Shown here: positions 8,061 through 15,566 of the stretch, one piece after another
Layout: each line of letters opens with the position of its first letter
Position numbering within the stretch: position 1 is the stretch's first letter
Assembly (NCBI GenBank): GCA_947254045.1
Contig: CAMYBO010000010.1
Coordinates: 1-18,143, forward strand
DNA: 18,143 bases
Origin: an uncultured Granulicatella sp.
Lineage (GTDB): Bacteria > Bacillota > Bacilli > Lactobacillales > Aerococcaceae
Reading direction: 5' to 3'
Notes under the pieces: model-generated
Databases searched by the model: none
What the model was told of the DNA's origin: nothing
The model's input: only the letters and a program-made list of their open reading frames with translations
Translations under genes and position numbers: made by a program

Positions 8061-8105
8061 AAATACGTATATTTTTATCGTTTAAATAAATTAATGTACG
8101 TATTT
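8061..8105. repeat. Spaced inverted repeat upstream of the purine permease promoter
   Basis: AAATACGTA (8061-8069) and its exact complement TACGTATTT (8097-8105) flank 27 AT-rich bases, starting five bases upstream of the permease -35. The position suits a binding site for a regulator, which I cannot name; it does not look like a PurBox. Confidence 0.45.
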
Positions 8106-8157
8106 TTTATTTTTGTTTTACTTTTCAACATAAAAACTAGACTTTAAAAACAAAATA

Positions 8158-8199
8158 AAACGAACAACTTTCACCATCAAAGGTGTCAGTTGTTCGTTT
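8158..8199 (-). terminator. Intrinsic terminator of metQ
   Basis: A 12-base-pair stem (AAACGAACAACT and complement) with an inner CACC/GGTG stem is followed on the minus strand by TTTTATTTTGTTTTT. It lies about 60 bases after the metQ stop. In between, 8230-8244 is a near-perfect palindrome (TTGGGAA, T, TTCCCAA). Confidence 0.85.
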
Positions 8200-8256
8200 G
8201 GAGAGAGATGACTATTTTATATCGAACCTTTGGGAATTTCCCAATAGTTCAAAGGA

Positions 8257-9102
8257 CTATTTTTCTGCGTTCCACACTGGGAAGTATTGTCCTGGTCCAA
8301 TTTCATTCATTTTCTTCGCTACATCGTCTGCTTGGAATAATTCAACAATTTTTTTGTATGTTGGATTATCAGCATCTTTAGCATTTGCAGCAATGATATT
8401 GAAACGATCTTTTGGAATTGTATCTAAGTGATCAGAATCTGTGAAGATATAATCTTCAACTTTTAATCCTGCATCTTGAGCCATTGAACCATTGATTGAA
8501 GCTGCATCTACATCTTGTAACATACGAGGTGCTTGTGCTGATTCTGCTTCAATAATTTCTAAGTGACGTGGATTGCTTGTAATATCAACTAGAGAGGCTT
8601 TTGTTCCTACTCCTTCTTTTAAGGTAATTAGTCCTTCTGTTTCTAATGCTACTAAAGCACGACCTTGGATTGCTACTTCTTTTGGTACTAATACTTTTGC
8701 ATTTTCAGGTAAGTCTTTTAATGATTTATATTTTGTTGAGAAATAATATAATGGCACGATAAATGTTGTTCCGATTTCTTTAATGTCTGAACCTTTATCT
8801 TTGTTCCATTGTGCTAAATATGCACGGTGTTGGAAGGCGTTTAATTGAACAGATCCTTCTTCTAAAGCTGTATTTGGTAATACATAGTCATTCATTTCTA
8901 CAACTTCTAAGTCAATATTTTCTTTTTTCGCTTTATCAGCAACGAAGTCCCAGATTTCATGAGCAACATTACCTACAACGGCAACTTTTACATGTTCAGC
9001 TGGTTTAGTTTCTTTTGCTGTTTCTTGTTTACTTATTTGATTTCCGCAAGCTGCTAATGTCACTGCAGCAACTGCTGTTAAAAATAAATTTCTTAATTTC
9101 AT
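8257..9102 (-). CDS. metQ: MetQ/NlpA-family substrate-binding lipoprotein
   Basis: Extracellular solute-binding lipoprotein of the methionine ABC importer family (PF03180), 281 residues. It has a lipoprotein signal peptide with lipobox LAAC and lipidated Cys19, then a short polar linker (about 20-36). Family landmarks: VAVVGNVAHEIWDFV, NAFQHRAYL (canonical FQH kept), FIVPLYYFS, QGRALVALETEGLI, DITSNPRHLEIIEAESAQAPRML and NGSMAQDAGL. Some positions that usually contact the ligand differ: the usual PNDPxN before the RAL motif reads PKEVAI, and the Asn-rich NGN reads NGS, so the specificity could be altered. No metN or metI is in the window. The start is ATG 9102 with GTGGGG upstream. A MET-box-like site upstream supports a methionine role. 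Confidence 0.92.
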   Translation of the reverse strand: MKLRNLFLTAVAAVTLAACGNQISKQETAKETKPAEHVKVAVVGNVAHEIWDFVADKAKKENIDLEVVEMNDYVLPNTALEEGSVQLNAFQHRAYLAQWNKDKGSDIKEIGTTFIVPLYYFSTKYKSLKDLPENAKVLVPKEVAIQGRALVALETEGLITLKEGVGTKASLVDITSNPRHLEIIEAESAQAPRMLQDVDAASINGSMAQDAGLKVEDYIFTDSDHLDTIPKDRFNIIAANAKDADNPTYKKIVELFQADDVAKKMNEIGPGQYFPVWNAEK

Positions 9103-9148
9103 TTAAATTCCCCACTTTTGTTTTTTTATGTCACGTGATACAAGTGGT

Positions 9149-9190
9149 ACTATACCGAATTATCCTAGTCTGGTCAACGAAATTTGACCA
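9149..9190 (-). promoter_or_regulatory. metQ promoter with overlapping inverted repeat
   Basis: On the minus strand TTGACC (9172-9177), 17 bases, TATAGT (9149-9154); transcript start near 9142. The -35 is one arm of a perfect 7-base inverted repeat, TGGTCAA with TTGACCA, 6 bases apart (9171-9190). This is a plausible repressor operator. The leader is only about 40 bases, too short for a SAM riboswitch or T-box. Confidence 0.75.
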
Positions 9191-9220
9191 ATTTCAGCAT
9201 TGTTTATTTTTACTAGTTGT

Positions 9221-9237
9221 TAAAGTTAAAAACTATA
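9221..9237 (-). promoter_or_regulatory. MET-box-like site upstream of metQ
   Basis: The minus strand reads TATAGTTTTTAACTTTA, 14 of 16 defined positions of the streptococcal MET-box (TATAGTTTnAAACTATA, bound by the LysR-type MtaR/MetR; consensus recalled, not looked up). It lies about 45 bases upstream of the metQ -35, as expected for a LysR-type activator. AT-rich sequence can match by chance. Confidence 0.5.
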
Positions 9238-9293
9238 TTCCTATCACATCAACATTTACAAGCTATAAAAGTGATGGTTTTTGCAAACAAAAA

Positions 9294-9360
9294 TAGACTT
9301 TTCTCCATAGCTATCAAGAACCCAAAGGTTTGCTGTCGCCCTAGCTATATTAAAAAGTCA
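9294..9360. repeat. Structured repeat, short copy
   Basis: Paired ends GACTTTT (9296-9302) and AAAAGTC (9353-9359), then inner arms ATAGCTA (9307-9313) and TAGCTAT (9342-9348), flank a core CCCAAAGGTTTGCTGTCGCC (9321-9340). The TAGACTT...CCATAG left end and the core match the longer copy at 9414-9548; the middle module is absent. On the minus strand it ends in ATTTTTGTTT, like a terminator tail. Confidence 0.75.
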
Positions 9361-9413
9361 TATATTAAATAATCATCCTAAACGCAAACTCGTCTTATGA
9401 TTCCAAAACAAAA

Positions 9414-9548
9414 TAGACTTTCCATAGTTCTTGAAGTGACAGAACCGGCAAAAGCCGATTCTGTCACAGGAAATTTTAAGACCCAGGCTCAAAATTTAGC
9501 CATGAAACCGAAGGTTTGCTGGCGTCCTAAGAACTATAGATAAGTCTA
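9414..9548. repeat. Structured repeat, long copy (BOX/EFAR-like)
   Basis: Outer arms TAGACTT/AAGTCTA (9414-9420, 9542-9548) and ATAGTTCTT/AAGAACTAT (9424-9432, 9529-9537) enclose three further hairpins. These are GTGACAGAA/TTCTGTCAC with an inner CGGC/GCCG (9436-9467), AAATTTT/AAAATTT (9471-9497), and AAACC/GGTTT (9505-9516 region). The layout of conserved end modules with variable inner modules, in an intergenic spot, resembles streptococcal BOX or enterococcal EFAR elements. It contains no ORF and no transposase. It starts 17 bases after the ATPase stop and on the minus strand ends in ATTTTGTTTT, so it may also terminate the ATPase transcript. Confidence 0.75.
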
Positions 9549-9564
9549 ATTAAAAAATAATAGA

Positions 9565-12213
9565 TTAGTCTTGGTCAAGACCCATCCCTCTCATAATTGC
9601 TTTTGCAATTTCAACGAATGGAACAATTGAAAATGCAGCTGCTAACACAACTAACCATTGTTCTAAATTCAACACTGTTACACTAAACACAGTTGTTAAA
9701 CCAGGAACTACTAGTACTGATAATAACATTAAAGCAGACACAACAATCGCAATGTTAAACATTTTATTTTTAAATACTCCAACAGTTGCTAAAGATTTAT
9801 AAACAGATTTCACGTTGAATGCATGAAATAACTGAATTAAACCAAGAGTCGCAAATGCCATTGTTTCACCAGTTGGAACTCCCCAACCAGCAGCATGAGT
9901 CGCATACCAATATACGAATAAAGTAACTCCACCCTCGAAGAAACCTTGATAGTAAATACTTGGCAATACCCCATTAGACAAGAAGTTAGAACTTTTACCA
10001 CGAGGCGGATGTTTCATAATATCCGCTTCTGCATCTTCCATTCCCAATGTAATCGCTGGGAATACGTCTGTTACTAAGTTAATCCATAAAATATGAATTG
10101 GTTCAAGAATCGACCACCCAGCCATTGTAGCAATAAATAAAGTCATAACTTCCCCGAAGTTTGCAGATAGTAAATATTGAACTGCTTTTTGGATATTTGA
10201 GAATACTTTACGTCCTTCTTCTACGGCTACAACAATTGTTTCAAAGTTATCGTCTGCAAGAACCATATCACTAGCACCTTTCGATACTTCGGTACCAGTA
10301 ATACCCATACCTACACCGATATCGGCTTGTTTTAGAGATGGAGCATCGTTTACACCATCACCAGTCATTGAAACAACTTTTCCATCTGCCTGCCATGCTT
10401 TTACAATACGAACTTTATGTTCTGGAGATACACGAGCATATACTGAGTAATCTTCAATCGTACGTGCTAATTCTTCATCAGAAATTTCATTTAATTCTGC
10501 ACCTGTTAAGACACCATCTTCTTGATCAGGACGTAAAATTCCTAAACGTTTCGCAATCGCTTGGGCTGTATCACGGTGGTCACCTGTAATCATCACTGTA
10601 CGAATACCTGCTTCTTTAGCCACTTGAATCGCTAAAGCTGCTTCTTTTCTTTCAGGGTCAATCATTCCGACTAATCCTGCAAATACAAAGTCGAACTCAA
10701 CCGATTCTGAATCCATTGTTTCTGGAACTTGGTCAATGTATTTATAAGCAATGGCTAATACACGTAAAGCTTGAGTCGCCATTTCTTTATTTAGACGTGA
10801 TAATGTATCACGGTCTTCTTGAGTAATTGGGCGAATTTGTCCATGTTCTTCAATATGAGTTACTTTTTCAAGTAATATATCTGGAGCACCTTTTGTTGCT
10901 ACTAAATAGTTTCCATCTTCTAATTGATGAATCGTTGACATTAATTTACGGGTTGAATCAAATGGTACTTCTGCTACACGTGGATTTTTTTCTAAATCAA
11001 CACGTATATCATAACCTTTGTCTAATCCAAATTGAACCATTGCTGTTTCAGTTGGATCCCCAATTAATTTTTCTTCTGTAATTTTAGTGTCATTTGCTAA
11101 ATTCATAATACGAAGTGCTGAAATTGATTCATTCATTTCTTCGTGTGCATCATGAATTTCATTATTGAATACCATTTTTTCAACAGTCATTTGGTTTAAT
11201 GTTAACGTACCTGTTTTATCTGAACAGATTACTTCAACGCCACCTAATGTTTCAACGGCTGGCAATTTACGAACTAATGCATGACGGCTTGCCATTTTTT
11301 GAGTTCCTAATGCTAAGATAATCGTTGAAATAGCTGGTAAACCTTCTGGAATCGCTGCAACTGCAATCGCAATCGCTGTTAATAACATATGAGTCCATTC
11401 GTATCCACGGAGTAAACCAATTCCAAAAATGATAACGGCAATAACTAAAATCATAATCGTTAACCATTTCCCAAGAGCATCTTGGTTTTCTTGTAATGGA
11501 GTTTTACTTTCTTCTGTGTTCGCTAACATATGGGCAATTTTACCAACTTCAGTATCCATACCTGTTGCTGTAACAACCCCTAATGCACGTCCATAAGTCA
11601 CATTTGTACTCGCAAATGCCATATTTGAACGGTCACCAATACCAACATCTTCCCCTTCAGGAATCACTAAATCTTTTTCTACCGGAACAGATTCTCCTGT
11701 TAAGGCAGCTTCTTCGATTTTAATCGTGTTTACTTCTAATAATCGCATATCGGCAGGAACAACATCCCCTGCTTCTAAAATTACGATATCTCCGACTACA
11801 ATGTCTTCCCCTTTTACATGAACAGGTTCACCATCACGTAAAACTGTTGCAACTGGAGAAGCCATTTTTTGTAATGCTTCAATTGCTTCTTCTGCTTTTG
11901 ATTCTTGGATTACCCCTACAATCGCATTTAAGATTACAACGGCTAAAATTACAATGGCATCCGTTGGATCTGGAGCTCCTTCATGGGCAAAAAATGAAAT
12001 AACTGCTGCTGCAAGTAAGACAATAATCATGAAGTCTTTAAACTGATTAATAAATTTTTGCAGTAAAGTAGTCTTCTCACCTGCTTGTAAAGCATTCGGG
12101 CCGTATTTTTCTAAACGTTCTTTTGCTTGAGCAGAAGTTAACCCTTCTTTAGTAGATTGTACATTTGAAAGAACTTGTTCTTCCGTTTGTGTGTATGCGG
12201 CTTGTTTTGTCAA
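9565..12213 (-). CDS. P-type Ca2+/Mn2+ ATPase (P2A, LMCA1/YoaB-like), probable cation efflux pump
   Basis: An ATP-driven cation exporter in the cytoplasmic membrane, 882 residues from the chosen start, full length for the family. All P-type landmarks are present: TGES (172-175) in the actuator domain, PEGLPA (289-294) in M4, phosphorylated Asp332 in SDKTGTLT, KGAP (about 441) in the nucleotide domain, TGDGVNDAP (617-625), and M6 ILWINLVTD with Asn712 and Asp716. This is the cation-site set of LMCA1-type calcium pumps. The manganese riboswitch ahead of it suggests Mn2+ export, as proposed for lactococcal YoaB and pneumococcal MgtA. The start is probably TTG 12213, because AAAGGAG lies 8 bases before it; a GTG at 12222 directly abuts that site and is too close. 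No neighbours share the transcript. Confidence 0.95.
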   Translation of the reverse strand: MTKQAAYTQTEEQVLSNVQSTKEGLTSAQAKERLEKYGPNALQAGEKTTLLQKFINQFKDFMIIVLLAAAVISFFAHEGAPDPTDAIVILAVVILNAIVGVIQESKAEEAIEALQKMASPVATVLRDGEPVHVKGEDIVVGDIVILEAGDVVPADMRLLEVNTIKIEEAALTGESVPVEKDLVIPEGEDVGIGDRSNMAFASTNVTYGRALGVVTATGMDTEVGKIAHMLANTEESKTPLQENQDALGKWLTIMILVIAVIIFGIGLLRGYEWTHMLLTAIAIAVAAIPEGLPAISTIILALGTQKMASRHALVRKLPAVETLGGVEVICSDKTGTLTLNQMTVEKMVFNNEIHDAHEEMNESISALRIMNLANDTKITEEKLIGDPTETAMVQFGLDKGYDIRVDLEKNPRVAEVPFDSTRKLMSTIHQLEDGNYLVATKGAPDILLEKVTHIEEHGQIRPITQEDRDTLSRLNKEMATQALRVLAIAYKYIDQVPETMDSESVEFDFVFAGLVGMIDPERKEAALAIQVAKEAGIRTVMITGDHRDTAQAIAKRLGILRPDQEDGVLTGAELNEISDEELARTIEDYSVYARVSPEHKVRIVKAWQADGKVVSMTGDGVNDAPSLKQADIGVGMGITGTEVSKGASDMVLADDNFETIVVAVEEGRKVFSNIQKAVQYLLSANFGEVMTLFIATMAGWSILEPIHILWINLVTDVFPAITLGMEDAEADIMKHPPRGKSSNFLSNGVLPSIYYQGFFEGGVTLFVYWYATHAAGWGVPTGETMAFATLGLIQLFHAFNVKSVYKSLATVGVFKNKMFNIAIVVSALMLLSVLVVPGLTTVFSVTVLNLEQWLVVLAAAFSIVPFVEIAKAIMRGMGLDQD

Positions 12214-12245
12214 AGTCGACACTCCTTTATATTTTTTATCCCCAT

Positions 12246-12291
12246 AAAAAAAGACTTATACTATTTCAAGGACTTGAAAATAGCATAAGTC
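12246..12291 (-). terminator. Riboswitch-controlled terminator before the ATPase gene
   Basis: An 18-base-pair stem (GACTTATGCTATTTTCAAG with its partner; one bulge, one G-U pair) is followed by seven T on the minus strand, about 25 bases before the ATPase binding site. Its 5' arm shares GACTTATGC with the 3' end of the aptamer, so terminator and ligand-bound aptamer exclude each other. Metal binding should switch expression on. Confidence 0.9.
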
Positions 12292-12377
12292 TCACTAATT
12301 AAGATAATACCAGCGAAACAGGTTCACTTGTTGTTGATATTACCACAACTTTCGTTGCCAGTTACTCCCTTATGGAG
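12283..12377 (-). ncRNA. yybP-ykoY manganese riboswitch aptamer
   Basis: The leader carries the family's two conserved ends. The 5' end reads ATAAGGGAGTAAC (from about 12373) and the 3' end GTGAGACTTATGC (12283-12295). CATAAG and CTTATG pair as the closing helix. In between, CTGGCAACGAAAGTTGTGG and ACCTGTTTCGCTGGT supply the internal helices. Members sense Mn2+ and control exporters, including P-type ATPases of lactococci and streptococci. Recognised by motif and context, not by a covariance search. Confidence 0.87.
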
Positions 12378-12395
12378 ATGTTGAATTTATAAGAT

Positions 12396-12424
12396 ACTAT
12401 ACCAAAGGCACTTTAAAATTGCAA
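12396..12424 (-). promoter_or_regulatory. Promoter of the riboswitch-ATPase transcript
   Basis: On the minus strand TTGCAA (12419-12424), 17 bases ending in TGG, then TATAGT (12396-12401); start near 12389, giving a leader of about 175 bases that just contains the aptamer and terminator. Confidence 0.8.
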
Positions 12425-12441
12425 ATATTTTAAGTGACTTT
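12404..12441. repeat. Imperfect inverted repeat across the -35 of the ATPase promoter
   Basis: AAAGGCACTTTAAAATT and ATTTTAAGTGACTTT pair with one mismatch and one bulge around a GCAAAT centre that includes the -35. It lies just after the recQ stop, so it may serve as a weak recQ terminator (there is no clean T-run) or as an operator. Confidence 0.45.
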
Positions 12442-12453
12442 AAAAATCAATCT

Positions 12454-14238
12454 TTATTGTTTATACTCACGAATAACCTGCATAAAGGCTTCTCCATAAG
12501 TCTCTAATTTTTTCTCCCCAACTCCACTAATTTGTAAAAATTCTCGATCCGTCGTTGGTAAATGACGACAAAATTCTTTCAGCGTTTTATCTGAGAACAC
12601 TAAGAATGGTGGAACATTTTGAGCAAAAGCTAAATCCATACGAATCGAACGTAATCGGTCATACAAGACTTCATCAAATGGTGCATTGTCTTGTACTTTA
12701 TGTTGCTGAATTGCATCTGGTTTTTGTAGAATTTGAGCAACAACTGGTTTCACTTCGATTTTCTCACGATTTTTCAATGCTTTCTTTCCTAAATCACTTA
12801 CTTGTAAAATCGGATATTGTAATCCTTCCACTTCAATATAACGATCCGCAATTAAGGAAGACATAAATTCTTTTAAAGCTTTATCCGAATAATCTTTCAT
12901 AATGCCATAGGTTGATAATTGATTTAAGCGAAGAGCTTTCATTTCTGCACGTTTACTTCCTCGTAACACTTCTGACACTTTACTCATTCCGTATTGTTCT
13001 TTCATTCGAATAATACACGATAAAATCATTTGTGCTTGTGGTGTTACATCTGTTAAAGTCACTTTATTTAAGCAGTTCGTACAATGCCCACAATCTTCCG
13101 GAATATCTTTTTGTCCAAAATAATCTAGCATAAACCCTCTTAAACAACGTACCGTTCTACAATAATCAATCATCTCATTAAGTTTTGCCATGCTAACTTT
13201 ATCTTGATTTTGCTTCACTAAAAATTTATTAATAATAATGTCTTTTGTACCATATAATAAAATACACTCCGCAGGCTCACCATCTCGACCGGCACGTCCT
13301 GCTTCTTGATAATAGCTCTCGATGTCTTTAGGCATATTATAGTGAATGACTTTTCTTACATTGGACTTATCAATTCCCATTCCAAATGCATTCGTCGCTA
13401 CAATGACATCAATTCTATCGAAAATAAAATCTTCTTGAACTGTACTTCTAGCTTCTGGGCTTAATCCTGCATGATACCAATCCGCAGCAATTCCCTTCTT
13501 TTGTAATTTCTCACAGACTTTTTCGACTTCTTTACGTGTATTACAGAAAACAATCGTCGGTTCCTTTTCTTTGATTAACTCTAGTAGACGGCTCATTTTA
13601 TCCCTTGGTTCTTCCATTCCAAAATATAAATTTGCACGATCAAAACTCGTTACAACTTCAAAAGGATGTTGTAATTTTAATTGTTGCTTAATGTCTTGAC
13701 GAACTCTTGGAGTTGCTGTTGCCGTAAAAGCTGCCACAATCGGACGAGTAGTAAGTTGCTCAACAAATGTGTCGATATTTTGATAACTAGGTCTAAAATC
13801 TTGCCCCCACTGTGAAATACAGTGCGCTTCATCCACTGCAACCATGCTAATCTGAATTCCTTGCATCATCTCAAGAAATCCTTCTTGTTCAAACCGCTCT
13901 GGAGCAACATATAATAACTTCACTTCGCCTCGTTGTAATTGAGCAATCGCTTGAGAATACTCCATGGAAGTCATCGCACTATTAAGTAGTATTGCTTGAA
14001 TCCCCATTTCTTTTAAAGAAGTGACTTGATCATACATTAAGGAAATTAATGGCGACACAACAATTGTGATTCCTTCTAACATTAACGCTGGTACTTGGAA
14101 ACAAATCGACTTCCCTGCAGAAGTGGGCATAATCGCTAAGACATCTCTTTTGGATAAAATCGTTTCAATGATTTGTCCTTGTGCAGGTCTGAAACTATCA
14201 TACCCATAATAATGCTTTAAAATCTCTTCCTTGTTCAT
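12454..14238 (-). CDS. recQ: ATP-dependent DNA helicase RecQ
   Basis: A 3'-5' DNA helicase for recombination and repair, 594 residues, close to E. coli RecQ. In order: the RecQ Q-motif FRPAQ (16-20), Walker A with Lys43 (MPTSAGKS; most RecQ read TGGGKS), DEAH (136-139) followed by the aromatic-rich loop CISQWGQDFRPSY, motif V/VI with ATNAFGMGIDK and QEAGRAGRDG (311-320), the zinc site Cys365, Cys383, Cys386 and Cys389, a winged-helix region, and one HRDC domain (about 515-590). The ATG follows the stop codon of the MocR regulator with no gap, and GGGGG lies just ahead inside that gene, so translation is probably coupled. No separate promoter is seen. Confidence 0.97.
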   Translation of the reverse strand: MNKEEILKHYYGYDSFRPAQGQIIETILSKRDVLAIMPTSAGKSICFQVPALMLEGITIVVSPLISLMYDQVTSLKEMGIQAILLNSAMTSMEYSQAIAQLQRGEVKLLYVAPERFEQEGFLEMMQGIQISMVAVDEAHCISQWGQDFRPSYQNIDTFVEQLTTRPIVAAFTATATPRVRQDIKQQLKLQHPFEVVTSFDRANLYFGMEEPRDKMSRLLELIKEKEPTIVFCNTRKEVEKVCEKLQKKGIAADWYHAGLSPEARSTVQEDFIFDRIDVIVATNAFGMGIDKSNVRKVIHYNMPKDIESYYQEAGRAGRDGEPAECILLYGTKDIIINKFLVKQNQDKVSMAKLNEMIDYCRTVRCLRGFMLDYFGQKDIPEDCGHCTNCLNKVTLTDVTPQAQMILSCIIRMKEQYGMSKVSEVLRGSKRAEMKALRLNQLSTYGIMKDYSDKALKEFMSSLIADRYIEVEGLQYPILQVSDLGKKALKNREKIEVKPVVAQILQKPDAIQQHKVQDNAPFDEVLYDRLRSIRMDLAFAQNVPPFLVFSDKTLKEFCRHLPTTDREFLQISGVGEKKLETYGEAFMQVIREYKQ

Positions 14239-15516
14239 CTACTTCCCCCTCTCTTCTAGTAAGTGTATTAAGTCTTGCATTTCTCCCATTGATAAAGCAT
14301 AGACATCTAATGAAAAAATTTGCGGTGTTTTTTCTTCAATATAGGCATCTTCTAATGTATCGATTGTTATTTCAGCATGTAGCTGTTCTTTTAAAAGTGA
14401 TAATTGACGATTTTCTAATAACAATTGTGTTCCATGTAAATGTGTCTTTTCTAACGCTGACTGTTCTAATAACTTTCTAAATTGTTGGGACTTCTCATGG
14501 TAGTGCGCCACCATCTTTTGTCGATGCTTTTCGAATAAGCCATTTTGAATAAATAACGCTAATGTTTTTTGCATGAGTAAATTCGAGTCAAAATCCAATA
14601 ATTGCTTTCTCTTCTCAAATTCCTTTACGAAGGCGTTTGGCAGTACAACAATTCCCATTTTAAAAGCAGAAAATAAAATCGATGAAAAAGATTTTACATA
14701 TATGACCCTCTCATTCGTATCAAAATAATGCAAAGGCGTTGCAGTTCCCCGTTCATAATCCGCCATATAATCGTCTTCAATAATATAAACTTGGTATTTT
14801 TCTGCTAGTTCTACTATTTTCTTTTTTACACTATCTGGATAACTCATTCCAAGAGGATTATGAAATCTAGAAATCGTATAAAAATAACGAATGGTACCAC
14901 TTTGAAAAATTTCCTCTAACTTTTTTAATGAAATGGTATCTTGCATTTGTTCTCTTTCAATCATTTGATACGGAATTCCTAATTCCTTCACTAATTGATT
15001 CATACGACTATACGTTGGTTGCTCTAACAAAAGTCCTCCCGTACCAATCAGCTGAAGTAAAATATATAACGCTTGTTGAGTCCCCGTTGTAATGGATAAT
15101 TGTCCTTCCTTTGCATACACTCCATAACTTTCTAATAAAGGTACCATTGCTTCAATTAATTCACGATCTCCTCTAATGGATTCTTTCTGACTACTAGTTC
15201 CTTCATAACTTGCCACGACTGACTCATTCAAACATTTTCTAAAATCTTCAATTGGAAATTGCATCGGATTAGGTAACCCAATTTTTGTTGTATTTCGAAC
15301 GGGTACTCGATTTTTCAACACATAATACCCACTCTTTTCAACGGGATAGATTAAACTTTCTTCCTTTAAGAGATGTAACGCTTTTAAAATCGTGTCTTTA
15401 TTACAACGATACTGTTGAATCATTTCACGAATCGAAGGAAGTCGATCTCCTTTTTTATAAATGCCTTCTTCGATTTGCCTACGAATTTGCAGACTCACTT
15501 CTTGATACTTAAACAT
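14239..15516 (-). CDS. pdxR: MocR/PdxR-type GntR-family regulator with aminotransferase-like domain
   Basis: A 425-residue DNA-binding regulator. An N-terminal GntR winged helix (about 1-68; LPSIREMIQQYRCNKDTILK is the recognition region) is joined to a fold-type I aminotransferase-like domain (about 85-420) with TTGTQQALYILLQ, FHNPLGMSYP and EDDYMADY. MocR proteins usually hold PLP on a lysine in an FSK motif; here the segment reads VKSFSSILFSAFKMG, with Ser279 at that position, so a Schiff base may be impossible. The start is ATG 15516 (GGAGG 7 bases upstream), since the longer frame would run through the promoter. It is divergent from B6 kinase and transporter genes, like PdxR of streptococci and Listeria, which regulates B6 genes. 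The pdxR name rests on that context. Confidence 0.88.
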   Translation of the reverse strand: MFKYQEVSLQIRRQIEEGIYKKGDRLPSIREMIQQYRCNKDTILKALHLLKEESLIYPVEKSGYYVLKNRVPVRNTTKIGLPNPMQFPIEDFRKCLNESVVASYEGTSSQKESIRGDRELIEAMVPLLESYGVYAKEGQLSITTGTQQALYILLQLIGTGGLLLEQPTYSRMNQLVKELGIPYQMIEREQMQDTISLKKLEEIFQSGTIRYFYTISRFHNPLGMSYPDSVKKKIVELAEKYQVYIIEDDYMADYERGTATPLHYFDTNERVIYVKSFSSILFSAFKMGIVVLPNAFVKEFEKRKQLLDFDSNLLMQKTLALFIQNGLFEKHRQKMVAHYHEKSQQFRKLLEQSALEKTHLHGTQLLLENRQLSLLKEQLHAEITIDTLEDAYIEEKTPQIFSLDVYALSMGEMQDLIHLLEERGK

Positions 15517-15530
15517 AACACACCTCCATC

Positions 15531-15566
15531 TGTACCGGTACAATTCTATTCAGAAAATATTGTACC
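15531..15566. promoter_or_regulatory. TGTACC repeats, candidate PdxR operator
   Basis: The palindrome TGTACCGGTACA (15531-15542) and a further TGTACC (15561-15566) lie 30 bases apart, three helical turns. The first is in the regulator's own leader; the second overlaps the pdxK -35 and the regulator's -10. MocR proteins such as GabR bind direct repeats spaced at about this distance. Confidence 0.6.

Noticed and set aside
8041..8160. Possible purine riboswitch before the permease
   Set aside because: The promoter lies only about 35 bases before the start codon, and none of the conserved purine aptamer strings is present.
9103..9290. Possible SAM riboswitch or T-box before metQ
   Set aside because: The promoter at 9149-9177 leaves a leader of about 40 bases, and no T-box or SAM motif is seen.
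9015..9296. 93-codon plus-strand frame before the repeats
   Set aside because: It covers the metQ signal peptide and promoter on the opposite strand and has no credible start.
9294..9548. Insertion sequence ends
   Set aside because: No transposase frame lies between or beside the paired ends, and the inner parts fold as modules; a non-autonomous repeat fits better.
10338..11081. Plus-strand open frames opposite the ATPase gene
   Set aside because: They are Leu/His-rich shadows of a well-conserved coding gene, with no binding sites and no recognisable domain.
12555..12866. 103-codon plus-strand frame opposite recQ
   Set aside because: Antisense to the conserved HRDC region; no binding site or family resemblance.
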